Positions 7,925 to 15,242 of a stretch of DNA of 15,577 nucleotides are shown one piece after another. A program made the translations under genes and the position numbers. The stretch comes from Deltaproteobacteria bacterium (lineage in GTDB: Bacteria > Desulfobacterota > Desulfobacteria > Desulfobacterales > UBA11574), in NCBI GenBank assembly GCA_019313505.1, contig JAFDBA010000052.1, forward strand, positions 1 to 15,577, read 5' to 3'. The stretch's first letter is position 1, and each line of letters starts with the position of its first letter. Under the pieces are notes generated by a model that made no database searches, was not told where the DNA came from, and saw only the letters and a list, made by a program, of their open reading frames with translations.

Positions 7925-8308
7925 CTAACCTCTTACGACAAAAGTTTGCACCACATCAAAGAGATCATTCACGCTAACGGGCTTGGCGAGAAAAGCATCT
8001 GCCCCGGAATTCCTGGCGGGTTGCTCATTGGCAGGATTGTCGGACATCAGAAGGCATTTTTTGTCCGGACTTTTTTTCTTGAATTTAGCCATAAGTTCAA
8101 ATCCGTTCAACCCGGACACATCAATCTCTGAAATAATTATGTCGAAACTCTCATAATCCTCTATATGTTTCCAGGCAGCCAAACCGTTATCAAAAGATAA
8201 GACATCTCTGTTTACACAATACATTAAAACTGTTACCACAAAATCTCGGGCCAGCAGATCATCATCAATAACAGCTATCTTCACATTTGGTATATTGACC
8301 TGGTTCAC
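7925..8308 (-). CDS. Stand-alone receiver-domain protein with Glu in place of the phospho-acceptor Asp
   Basis: The 127-aa protein is a single REC domain with no output domain. The acidic cluster D15-D17 (AVIDDDLL), the switch S89 (LLMSDN) and the conserved K109 (FLAKPVS) are present. Where the phospho-acceptor should be, the protein reads IIISEIDVSGLNG: aligned to the usual xxSDxxMPGxxG, the Asp becomes E61 and the Met-Pro pair becomes Val-Ser. A Glu there often mimics constant phosphorylation, so it may signal without a kinase; D63 is close by but out of register. It starts with GTG, which shares GTGA with the stop of the upstream gene, so the two are translationally coupled. Family is sure; function is inferred. 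The partner is probably the protein at 8305-8745. Confidence 0.9.
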   Translation of the reverse strand: MNQVNIPNVKIAVIDDDLLARDFVVTVLMYCVNRDVLSFDNGLAAWKHIEDYESFDIIISEIDVSGLNGFELMAKFKKKSPDKKCLLMSDNPANEQPARNSGADAFLAKPVSVNDLFDVVQTFVVRG

Positions 8309-8745
8309 GCTACTTTTAGAAAATCCACTTCTTGAATTTGGAATTTGAATATAAGAGCCTCACAGATCTTGTTCAAATTATCGGTGAGAGCCTTTTTCCT
8401 GAAATGACCCTTGAGACGGTCCTCAGCCAGAGCTTTAGCCATCACGGCCAGAAGCTGAACTCGCTGATGAAACAGATGCTCCTCCGAGGTCTTTTCTTTG
8501 GAAGCAATGCCTGCCTGGAAATCAAAGCCGTCGTTTTTTAAATTCAAGGATTCGCTGACCATATGTAGGGAGTGATAAAAAACATGATTCGCATTTTCTA
8601 TGATCGCCTTTTTTCGGTAATTCCCAAGGGGGCAGTCTTTTAAATAGGCCTTGGCCATGATAATAAGAAGTTTTAATCGTGATGAAAAAATATCATCATC
8701 CGACATGGCTCTCATCTCCACTGGCTCCGGTCCCAATTTAATCAT
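8305..8745 (-). CDS. Unrecognised protein with an internal 72-residue duplication
   Basis: I do not recognise this 146-aa family. Its two halves align without gaps at an offset of 72: residues 20-59 and 92-131 share the pattern F-x-x-R-x-x-LL-x-x-MAKA-x-x-x-D-x-x-x-G-x-x-RKKA-x-x-x-N-x-N. Each unit looks like two amphipathic helices with a basic RKKA turn. No signal peptide, membrane segment or cysteine pattern is seen, so it is probably cytoplasmic. AGAGGGA lies 7 bases before the ATG. Its stop overlaps the GTG start of the receiver gene by GTGA, which argues for near-equal synthesis and a physical partnership, perhaps as the target or scaffold of the receiver. It lies downstream of rluB on the same strand, with its own candidate promoter between. 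Confidence 0.85.
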   Translation of the reverse strand: MIKLGPEPVEMRAMSDDDIFSSRLKLLIIMAKAYLKDCPLGNYRKKAIIENANHVFYHSLHMVSESLNLKNDGFDFQAGIASKEKTSEEHLFHQRVQLLAVMAKALAEDRLKGHFRKKALTDNLNKICEALIFKFQIQEVDFLKVA

Positions 8746-8788
8746 AATATGTCCCTCTCTTCGAGTCTCTTAGTAAAACATATTACCA

Positions 8789-8840
8789 CGACGTCATCTA
8801 ATATGCTATACTTTTTAACCTATTAGAACGTCGATGTCAA
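8789..8840 (-). promoter_or_regulatory. Candidate promoter within a 12-bp inverted repeat
   Basis: CGACGT-CA-TCTAAT (8789-8802) is the inverted complement of ATTAGA-ACGTCG (8822-8833): 12 paired bases with a 2-base bulge and a 19-base AT-rich loop. On the minus strand a perfect TTGACA (8840-8835) is followed after 17 bases by TAAAAA (8817-8812), a possible -10. One arm overlaps the spacer and the other lies around and just after the start point, as expected for a repressor that bridges the promoter. No T-run follows, so an rluB terminator is less likely. It would drive the duplicated protein and receiver. Confidence 0.45.
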
Positions 8841-8849
8841 TAAATATTC

Positions 8850-9557
8850 TCAGGAATTTAGCCGGCTTAAAAGTTCCTTTTTTTCTTTTTCCGTCAAATT
8901 ACGCCAGGCTCCCTCGGCCAGCGTTCCCAGTTTAATTTTTGAAACCCTTATCCGCCTTAACCTTGTCACATGGTTACCAACTTTTCTGACCATGCGCCGT
9001 ATCTGCCTGTTTCTGCCCTCTTTGAGTATTATACGAAAACGTCTGGAAGAAATCCTCTGGATCTTGGCGGGTCTGGTTTTGCTCCCCATCATCGGCAACC
9101 CTCCGGCAATGTTCCGGAGGGAGCCATCGGTTATGGGCCTTGAGACAGTAACATCATATTCTTTTTCATGATCAAAGGAAGGGTGTGAAAGCCTGTGGTG
9201 GAGTGTGCCGTCGTTGGTCAGAATCAGAAGTCCGGTTGAATCCTTGTCAAGCCTTCCTATGGGATATATCCGCTGGGGAATATCTATAAGATCAAGCACT
9301 ATTTTTTCACCAGGATGACTGCAGCTTGTGACGTATCCTTTCGGCTTGTTCAGCGCTATATACATCGGCTCACTTTTTAGCGCTATAATCTTTCCATCAA
9401 ATTCTACGCTGTCTTTCTCAGGGTCTACCTTTGTGCCAAGCTCGGTAACAACTCTGCTGTTCACCCTTACAAGCCCTTCTCTAATATATTCTTCTCCCTT
9501 CCTTCTGGAACAGATGCCGGCTTCGGAAAGATATTTTTGCAAACGCATCATAGTCAT
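8850..9557 (-). CDS. rluB: Ribosomal large-subunit pseudouridine synthase B-like (RsuA/RluB family)
   Basis: The protein has 235 aa. An N-terminal S4 RNA-binding domain (about 4-60: RLQKYLSEAGICSRRKGEEYI) is followed by the RsuA/RluB/E/F catalytic domain: YIALNKPKGYVTS (67-79), the catalytic motif GRLDKDSTGLLILTNDG with D104, and GRNRQIRRMVRKVG (181-194). RluB isomerises a uridine of 23S rRNA to pseudouridine near the peptidyl-transferase centre; the subfamily (RluB rather than RluE/F or RsuA) is chosen from the overall pattern. The start is ATG-ACT-ATG-ATG; no strong Shine-Dalgarno separates the choices, so residues 1, 3 or 4 may be the true start. It follows argJ after 10 bases and is probably translated from the same message. 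Confidence 0.93.
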   Translation of the reverse strand: MTMMRLQKYLSEAGICSRRKGEEYIREGLVRVNSRVVTELGTKVDPEKDSVEFDGKIIALKSEPMYIALNKPKGYVTSCSHPGEKIVLDLIDIPQRIYPIGRLDKDSTGLLILTNDGTLHHRLSHPSFDHEKEYDVTVSRPITDGSLRNIAGGLPMMGSKTRPAKIQRISSRRFRIILKEGRNRQIRRMVRKVGNHVTRLRRIRVSKIKLGTLAEGAWRNLTEKEKKELLSRLNS

Positions 9558-9567
9558 GGCAGGAAAC

Positions 9568-10752
9568 TTAAGACCTGTAATCCGCGTTGATTTTTACATA
9601 GTCCACGGAAAAATCACAGGTATACATCAAATCAGAACCCCGGCCCATGTTTAAATCAACGGTTACTACAAATTCCGATTTCTTGAGAACTTTCGTGGCT
9701 TCAGCCTCCACGGCTTTTCCGCAACTAATACCGGCTTTAACCAATTGGACATCATCAAAATAAATATCTATCTTATCAGGATCTACTTTAGCATCCGCCC
9801 TGCCCACAGCGCCAACAATACGCCCCCAGTTGGCATCCTCTCCGAAAAATGAAGTCTTTACCAGAGGAGAATGGGCAACAGTATCTGCAACTTTCCAGGC
9901 ATCAGAGTCCGACACCGCTCCCCGAACCATAATTTCAACCAGCTTTGTAACCCCTTCCCCGTCTCTTATTAGCTGTTTGGCCAAGTCCAAAAAGATTTCA
10001 TCTAAAACTTTTTGAAAAATATCTCTTTGGGCTACGCTTCGAATAACAGCTCCTGACAGCCCGTTTGCCATAACCAGAACCGTATCGTTGGTGCTTGTAT
10101 CCCCGTCAATGGTTATCCGGTTAAAAGACCGATGTGCAGCCTTAACCAAAGTCTCTTTTAAAATTTCCGATGCTGCTCCAACATCGGTACAGACAAAGCA
10201 AAGCATTGTGGCCATATCCGGACGGATCATTCCTGCCCCTTTGGCAACACCGGTAACGGTAAAAGTCTTCCCTTCCACAATTCCCTGTGCGGAGACCATC
10301 TTAGGAACCGTGTCTGTTGTCATTATCGACCTGGCCAAGTCAGGAATTCCTTCAGGCTGAAGTGATTTGACAAGGTCGGGAATCGCTGTTTTAATTTTTT
10401 CAATCGGCAGGGGTTCACCGATAACACCTGTTGAAGCCACAAACACCAAATCGTTTGAAATCCCGAGTTCAGATGCTGCTAAGCTTGCCATGGCTTCGGC
10501 ATCACGCATCCCCTGCTCGCCGGTACAACAGTTGGCACTGCCGCTGTTGACAATAACTGCCTGGCAGACGCCTGATTTTATCAACTCCATGTCGAGAAGA
10601 ACAGGTGCTGCCTTTACCCGGTTTTTAGTAAACACACCTGCGACATTTGCAGGTACCCGTGAACAGATAAGCCCGAGATCCTTTTTGCCTTTTTTCTTAA
10701 GCTCAGCAGCAACTCCTGCAGCCTTAAAGCCTGGACACATTATAACGCTCAT
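9568..10752 (-). CDS. argJ: Bifunctional glutamate N-acetyltransferase / ornithine acetyltransferase
   Basis: The 394-aa length is typical. ArgJ moves the acetyl group from N-acetylornithine to glutamate (and in bifunctional forms also uses acetyl-CoA), closing the cyclic arginine pathway. Visible hallmarks: GVFTKNRVKAAPV (39-51), NSGSANCCTG (69-78) and VASTGVIGEPL (105-115). KGAGMIRPDMATML carries the self-cleavage site between A181 and T182, the Thr becoming the nucleophile. GDTSTNDT (217-224), GEDANWGRI (304-312) and the C-terminal DYVKINADYRS follow. All key residues are present. AGAGGA lies 7 bases before the ATG. No other arginine gene is in the window; rluB follows after 10 bases. Confidence 0.97.
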   Translation of the reverse strand: MSVIMCPGFKAAGVAAELKKKGKKDLGLICSRVPANVAGVFTKNRVKAAPVLLDMELIKSGVCQAVIVNSGSANCCTGEQGMRDAEAMASLAASELGISNDLVFVASTGVIGEPLPIEKIKTAIPDLVKSLQPEGIPDLARSIMTTDTVPKMVSAQGIVEGKTFTVTGVAKGAGMIRPDMATMLCFVCTDVGAASEILKETLVKAAHRSFNRITIDGDTSTNDTVLVMANGLSGAVIRSVAQRDIFQKVLDEIFLDLAKQLIRDGEGVTKLVEIMVRGAVSDSDAWKVADTVAHSPLVKTSFFGEDANWGRIVGAVGRADAKVDPDKIDIYFDDVQLVKAGISCGKAVEAEATKVLKKSEFVVTVDLNMGRGSDLMYTCDFSVDYVKINADYRS

Positions 10753-10784
10753 ATTTGTCCTCTTTGTGAACCCTTAGTTATTTT

Positions 10785-10942
10785 CCATCCATAAATGGCT
10801 ATTTTCCCGATGAGCGGCGTTCTTCGCTGGTTTCCGCCTTCGACGTACGAAAAGCGAAAACCCTTGTGCGGCCTTGCTCATCGAAAAAATCTCTCATTTA
10901 TCAATTGGAAACTACTTGGTGCTCAAATGTATTTATGGATGG
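10785..10942. repeat. Nested palindromic, MITE-like intergenic element
   Basis: Four inverted repeats are nested in one stretch between argJ and truA. The outermost pair is perfect: CCATCCATAAAT (10785-10796) with ATTTATGGATGG (10931-10942). Inside lie ATAAATG (10791-10797) with CATTTAT (10895-10901), CGATGAGC (10808-10815) with GCTCATCG (10876-10883), and GGTTTCCGC (10829-10837) with GCGAAAACC (10854-10862, one mismatch), closed by TTCG-5-CGAA (10839-10851). Near the right end, TGGTGC (10917-10922) pairs with GCACCA (10943-10948). The centre is more GC-rich than its flanks. No transposase and no clear target duplication are seen. It could be a non-autonomous mobile repeat or a structured RNA. 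A 32-codon open frame crosses it on the minus strand (10799-10897) but has no ribosome-binding site. Confidence 0.6.
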
Positions 10943-10970
10943 GCACCAGTTAGTAAACATGGAATTTATT

Positions 10971-11023
10971 TTGACATTACCATGTCTTTACTTTATCGAT
11001 TTCATTTGACAGAATAGTCAAAT
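10971..11023 (+). promoter_or_regulatory. Candidate truA promoter and operator palindrome
   Basis: TTGACA (10971-10976) with a weak TATCGA (10994-10999) 17 bases on would start transcription near 11006. A perfect palindrome ATTTGAC-6-GTCAAAT (11004-11023) lies at that start point, a usual place for a repressor site. A second TTGACA lies in its left arm (11006-11011) but has no -10 at the right distance. A short ATTG-T-CAAT palindrome follows at 11024-11032. Assignment is by motif and position. Confidence 0.4.
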
Positions 11024-11044
11024 ATTGTCAATCTGCATTATAAA

Positions 11045-11791
11045 ATGATGAAGAACTTTAAAATTATCATCGAATATGACGGCACCGCCTATCACGGTTG
11101 GCAGCGTCAGGCCAGTGATCAGACCATACAGGGCGAAATTGAGAAAGCCCTGTTGACCATGACGGGAAACCAGACAACTCTGACAGGTTCCGGCAGAACA
11201 GATGCCGGCGTGCATGCCTTTGGACAGGTCGCAAACTTTCACTGCCACACAGCATTGGATCCCGGTGTTTTTCAAAAAGGTCTTAACAGCCTTTTGCCCA
11301 AAGATATTGTCATCACGGCGTGTACACAGATTTCAGCAAAATTTCATGCCCGATATGATGTTAAAAGCAAATCTTATCATTACAGAATATTAAATCGCAA
11401 CCTCCCTGCCGCAATCTTCAGGCAATTTGCCTGGCACATCCGAAAGAGACTCGATCTGGATGGCATGGTCAGCTCACTGCGTTATATCATCGGGATCCAC
11501 GACTTCAAGGCGTTTGAAGGAACAGGGAGTCCCAGAGCCAACACCATCCGCTCTGTTATGCATGCGAATCTCGAAAAAATAGATGACGGATATCTGGTTT
11601 TTAAAATAGAAGGGAACGGCTTCTTGAGATTTATGGTGCGAAATATTGTCGGAACACTTGTGGATGTTGGTCTTGGCAAAATCACACCCAATGACTTCAA
11701 CAAGATACTTTTGTCAAAGGATCGAAACCTTGCCGGTGTAACTGCGCCGGCGCATGGGTTATTCCTTATGCAGGTTAACTATCAAGTTTAA
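11045..11791 (+). CDS. truA: tRNA pseudouridine(38-40) synthase
   Basis: The 248-aa protein has the usual TruA length and motifs: IIIEYDGTAYHGWQRQ (7-22), the catalytic loop GSGRTDAGVHAFGQVANF with nucleophile D53, KFHARYDVKSKSYHYRI (99-115), FKAFEGTGSP, and GNGFLRFMVRNIVGTL (191-206). It isomerises uridines in the anticodon arm of many tRNAs. The start could be either of two adjacent ATGs (11045 or 11048). No Shine-Dalgarno is visible in CTGCATTATAAA before them, which suggests inefficient or leaderless-like initiation. Its TAA stop overlaps the stop of the convergent ClC gene by three bases, with no room for a terminator between them. Confidence 0.97.
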   Translation: MMKNFKIIIEYDGTAYHGWQRQASDQTIQGEIEKALLTMTGNQTTLTGSGRTDAGVHAFGQVANFHCHTALDPGVFQKGLNSLLPKDIVITACTQISAKFHARYDVKSKSYHYRILNRNLPAAIFRQFAWHIRKRLDLDGMVSSLRYIIGIHDFKAFEGTGSPRANTIRSVMHANLEKIDDGYLVFKIEGNGFLRFMVRNIVGTLVDVGLGKITPNDFNKILLSKDRNLAGVTAPAHGLFLMQVNYQV

Positions 11792-13601
11792 TCCCTGTTT
11801 TTCATCTTTCGCACCTGCTCATTGTAATATGAAATAACCTCCCTACGGTTAAGCATCCCGATAAGAATACCATGATCATCATCCTTTACAACAGGAAGAC
11901 TGTCGATATTTTTAATAGTAAACTTCTGCAATACAGTATTCAGATCCTCTGAGGGCGTAGTAAATATAATGTCAAAGGTGGCAACATCATTCATCACCAC
12001 AAGATTCCCTACGCCCCGCGAAAAGATTATGCCTCTGATATCCGTGCTGGAGAATATCCCCACCAGTCTATTAAACTGATCCACAACCGGAAAGTAGTGC
12101 TGCTTTGTCTCGGTAAAAAACTCCCTGAAATCATGAAAGGTCATCTTCCTGGGGATAACTTCCACCTTTTTGACAAGGTGCAGTAGATTCTTGACTCTGA
12201 TAGCCTGTAAGATATCCACAAAGAAATCTCCTGCATGGGCCGGAGAGTCGATCTTGCTTTTGACCTGTTTTTCATAGATGGTCCATTTACGTGCCGCAAG
12301 ATAAGATACTGAACAGACCAGAAGGCTGGGCAGAAGCAAATGATACGAGTTGGTCATTTCACTGACAAATATGATGGTAGAAATCGGAGTGTTTGACACA
12401 GCCGTAAAAAAGCCTGCCATACCAACCACAACAAACGCCCCGGGTTCAGTGACAACACCAGGCATGATCTGGTGAAAAACTTTTCCCACCACGCCACCCA
12501 TTGCGCCGCCAATTACAATGGACGGGCCGAACACCCCGCCGCTCCCCCCGGACCCGATGGAAAATGATGTGGTCAATACTTTACCAATAGCAAGAAAAAG
12601 CAAAAACGGAATTGTCAGCTCATTGTGCAGTGCTTGTTGGGCAAAACCATATCCAAAAGCCAGGGTCTGGGGCCAGAAGAAACCGACTATACCGGTACAC
12701 AGTCCTCCTATAGCCGGCTTGAAGTGATTGGGGATCTTAATGGAAATACTTTTACGACTCCGTAAAAGAATTTGATATAAAAAACAGCCATCCCCACAAG
12801 AACAAGAGACAGCACCAGGTAAGGCCCTAACTCCAATGGATTACGAAATATAAAATCAGGCGATTCAAACAGAGTACCCCAGCCGAGCACAAGACAAAAC
12901 AAACAATAAGCCACCACAGAGGAGATACCGGCCGGAATAATAACTTCTGGTTCAAACTCCGGATCACGGTAAAGCACCTCCGCAGCAAAAAGGGCACCTG
13001 CCAGAGGAGCTCGGAAAATACTGCCAATTCCGGCGCCTACCCCGGCAGCCATCATTATTCTACGCTCCCGTTCTGAAAGTTTTAAAACTGTTGCCAGAAA
13101 TGAACCAAAACCAGCACCAATTTGGGCGATAGGACCCTCCCGTCCCCCTGAACCACCGGTTGTCAGTGTAAGAGCGGAAGCTATGGTTTTAATCAGCGGG
13201 ACCCTGTTGCGCATGAAGCCGCCTTGTCTGTGATAAGCATCAATCGCAGCATCTGTTCCATGACCTTCCGCTTCAGGAGCATAGGTATATACTAACCATC
13301 CGCTCAAAAGACCGCCAAATGCAGGAAGAAAAAGAAGGATTGCACGGTTGAATGGGGTACCTGTGGGTGGCAAAAGATGATGTTCACCGGCCGGTGAAGG
13401 GGGCCGATAACCGGCCATAAAATCCATAAAATAATGTAGACCGAGCCTACACAGGTAATGAAAAACAATGGATCCAAGGCCGGCTATAAGCCCTATTAAT
13501 ATGAAGTATAAGGTCCATTTGCCGGCCTGGGCGAAATTGGTGGACTGCTCTTTGCCGACAATGGATTGGATGATCTTTTTAAAACGATTCAATAGTGCCA
13601 C
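11788..13601 (-). pseudogene. ClC-type chloride channel/transporter with two CBS domains, split by a -1 frameshift
   Basis: Two consecutive reading frames together make one ClC protein of about 600 aa. The first part (13601 to about 12745) has the membrane half with TLTTGGSGGREGPIAQIG, including the gating glutamate E155, and GIGSIFRAPLAGALFAAEVLYR. Around 12744-12753 the frame shifts by -1: the message reads on as IKIPNHFKPAIGG, then GSGGSGGVFGPSIVIGG, FVVVGMAGFFTAVSNTPIST, and a C-terminal CBS pair (about the last 140 residues). Unshifted, the first frame stops at 12708. The join needs one extra base in the A4 or T3 run, so this may be a sequencing error, a recent mutation or a programmed slip. 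Apart from that both halves look intact. Start GTG at 13601: a stop lies two codons upstream. It follows the aminotransferase after 48 bases and moves Cl- or exchanges Cl-/H+ if expressed. Confidence 0.85.
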
Positions 13602-13649
13602 ATGCTAGCCTGTCCAAAGTATTGGTAAATTCTATTACCTCATTATTTT

Positions 13650-14969
13650 TTACGCATTCAGTCCTTTCAGATCTTCAACCCCCTGCAGAATGATATTGAA
13701 AAGCTCAGATATTTCGCTCTCCTCCAGGCAAGAAAAAGCTATTCTCATATCCCTTTCCCCTATTGAGATAAGACCAACACCGTATTTTTCAAGAAGGTGG
13801 AGTCTGAGCGTCTCAGAATCCACCAATTTTAACCTTATACACATAAAATAACCGGAATTAAAAGGATAAACATCCCAGGCATCTTTATATATCGGGTCCG
13901 AAAGAACTTCTTTTACACGCCTGGCCCTGTTTTTTAGTACCCTGAATTTCTCTTTTTTTTCTTCCATGTGGCTTTCGCTCCTCATGGATCTTAACACAAT
14001 GGTTTGTCCCAGGTGGGAAGCATTGGAAATTGAACCCCTGACACTTCCGGCCGTCTTCCTTTCCAGCGCATCATATACAGCCATATGATCACCTTCAATT
14101 TTACATCCGTATGTTATAAAACCGACTCTTAAACCCCAGGCGAAGTTTTCTTTGGCAGCACCATCAAGCTTAACGGCAAGAAGTTTGGGATGCCGGTTAC
14201 AAAGATTCGCAAAAAGAGATTCTTTTAAGGTTTGGTCTTCATAAAAGAGTCCGAAATATGCGTCATCGGTAACAGCTATTATGTTTGTACCTTTACGCGC
14301 TATATCGGTAAGGATCTCGACGATGCGTTTCCCTTCTTCCGTGGTCACAGTATAACCGGTGGGGTTATGAGGAAAATTAAGCAGAACAGTGACTTTATCA
14401 TGTTTTTTTGCCTCCTCCCTGACCTTTTCCTCAAAGGCGGTAAGATTAAATCCTCGGCTTTCTGAAAACAAGGCATATCGACTTATCGTCACCCCCTTTT
14501 TGACATTCAGAATCATGTTATAGTTTCCCCACATCATATCAGGCAAAACAATTACATCGCCAGGATCCAGCCAAATATCCGCAAACATGCTTATGGCATG
14601 TGTAATGCCACATGTAACCACGGGAAGACTTATGATTTTGCCTGCAAGGGAACGATTTTTTTTAAACAGAGAATTCTGCCAGACCTTTCTTAAGGCCGGA
14701 ATCCCAAATGATGGCGCATATGTTAGCGACTCTTTCGGTCGAATACTGCAAATTGAGCCCATTACTGAAGGAAAATGCATGGTTCCCCCGCGTTCTGTAG
14801 CAATACCTATGGTTGCATTTAACTTATGGGCCTTTTCTTTAGCCTCCGCACTCTGACTTAAAATCCCTTTAGGAAAAAAAAGGTTTCTGCCCATATCAGA
14901 CAGCATTTCCATAAGATAGGGATTGCCTTTCTCGATAATCTGGTTGAGGTCTTGAGCGATAGGGTTCAC
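13650..14969 (-). CDS. PLP-dependent aminotransferase, class I/II
   Basis: The 439-aa protein is a fold-type I aminotransferase. The visible active-site set is LNFPHNPTGY with N202, AVTDDAYFGLFY with D235 and Y238, the Schiff-base lysine in GAAKENFAWGLRVGF (K273), and the substrate-carboxylate arginine R409 in DMRIAFS. The N-terminal SLTYAPSFGIPALRKVW is the family's usual substrate-side motif. The amino acid used cannot be told; the unusual lysine context (LDGAAKEN) sets it apart from plain aspartate transaminases. It is cytoplasmic. Start GTG at 14969 is fixed by a strong AGGAGGA at 14983-14977. A sigma-70 promoter and a structured leader lie upstream. The ClC gene follows after 48 bases and may share the message. 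Confidence 0.92.
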   Translation of the reverse strand: MNPIAQDLNQIIEKGNPYLMEMLSDMGRNLFFPKGILSQSAEAKEKAHKLNATIGIATERGGTMHFPSVMGSICSIRPKESLTYAPSFGIPALRKVWQNSLFKKNRSLAGKIISLPVVTCGITHAISMFADIWLDPGDVIVLPDMMWGNYNMILNVKKGVTISRYALFSESRGFNLTAFEEKVREEAKKHDKVTVLLNFPHNPTGYTVTTEEGKRIVEILTDIARKGTNIIAVTDDAYFGLFYEDQTLKESLFANLCNRHPKLLAVKLDGAAKENFAWGLRVGFITYGCKIEGDHMAVYDALERKTAGSVRGSISNASHLGQTIVLRSMRSESHMEEKKEKFRVLKNRARRVKEVLSDPIYKDAWDVYPFNSGYFMCIRLKLVDSETLRLHLLEKYGVGLISIGERDMRIAFSCLEESEISELFNIILQGVEDLKGLNA

Positions 14970-14976
14970 TAATGTT

Positions 14977-15034
14977 TCCTCCTTTAAACTAATCCGGACA
15001 AGCCGGAAAAGTGACTAAAGTTAAGGATTCCGGC
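14977..15034 (-). promoter_or_regulatory. Structured 5' leader with two mutually exclusive hairpins before the aminotransferase
   Basis: In the transcript from the promoter at 15118-15089, GCCGGAA (15034-15028) can pair with TTCCGGC (15008-15002), seven bases with a 19-base loop. The CCGG of that second arm can instead pair with TCCGGA downstream as TCCGG-5-CCGGA (15007-15003 with 14997-14993). Both cannot form together. The Shine-Dalgarno AGGAGGA (14983-14977) lies just after, and the loop of the first hairpin holds TCCTTAA, able to pair with AAGGA at the SD with a bulge. This is the layout of a translation-control switch. No known riboswitch is recognised. Confidence 0.4.
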
Positions 15035-15088
15035 AGATCAATTGATAAATTATACTTTCTTTATAGCGATCATAGAAAACTGCCTTAA

Positions 15089-15118
15089 ATTTTACAGTTT
15101 AGATACAAAGTATGTCAA
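15089..15118 (-). promoter_or_regulatory. Sigma-70 promoter of the aminotransferase unit
   Basis: On the minus strand a perfect TTGACA (15118-15113) is followed after 18 bases by TAAAAT (15094-15089), five of six matching the -10 consensus. The expected start near 15082 gives a leader of about 113 bases. A lone TATAAT lies farther down (15054-15049) without a matching -35. The rest of 14970-15194 holds no credible gene. Confidence 0.65.
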
Positions 15119-15193
15119 GGGAAAATAACTTGATAAATCGGGGAGATGAGAAAGTGCCAACAACATGGGTCGGAATTGGTGGTTGATGAAAAT

Positions 15194-15219
15194 ACCCCGC
15201 CCTTTTAATAAAGCGGGGT
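15194..15219 (-). terminator. Intrinsic terminator after the PxxKW gene
   Basis: ACCCCGC and GCGGGGT (arms 15213-15219 and 15194-15200) form a seven-base stem with a 12-base loop, 23 bases after the stop of the cysteine-rich gene. On the minus strand the stem is followed by ATTTTC, a short U-run. On the plus strand it is followed by TTATC, so it works best in the minus direction. Confidence 0.65.
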
Positions 15220-15242
15220 TTATCTGTTGATCGAAAGCAACA

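Noticed and set aside
9328..9654. Plus-strand 108-codon frame across the rluB/argJ junction
   Set aside because: It is antisense to two well-supported genes and has no family motif or initiation signal.
10799..10897. A 32-codon minus-strand ORF within the palindromic element
   Set aside because: It has no Shine-Dalgarno, and its sequence is dictated by the inverted repeats. It is noted as part of the repeat, but not called a gene without copies or expression data.
12744..12753. Programmed -1 ribosomal frameshift in the ClC gene
   Set aside because: Only GTA-AAA-G is present, not an X-XXY-YYZ heptamer, and no Shine-Dalgarno-like stimulator or following hairpin is evident. ClC genes are not known to use frameshifting, so mutation or sequence error is more likely.
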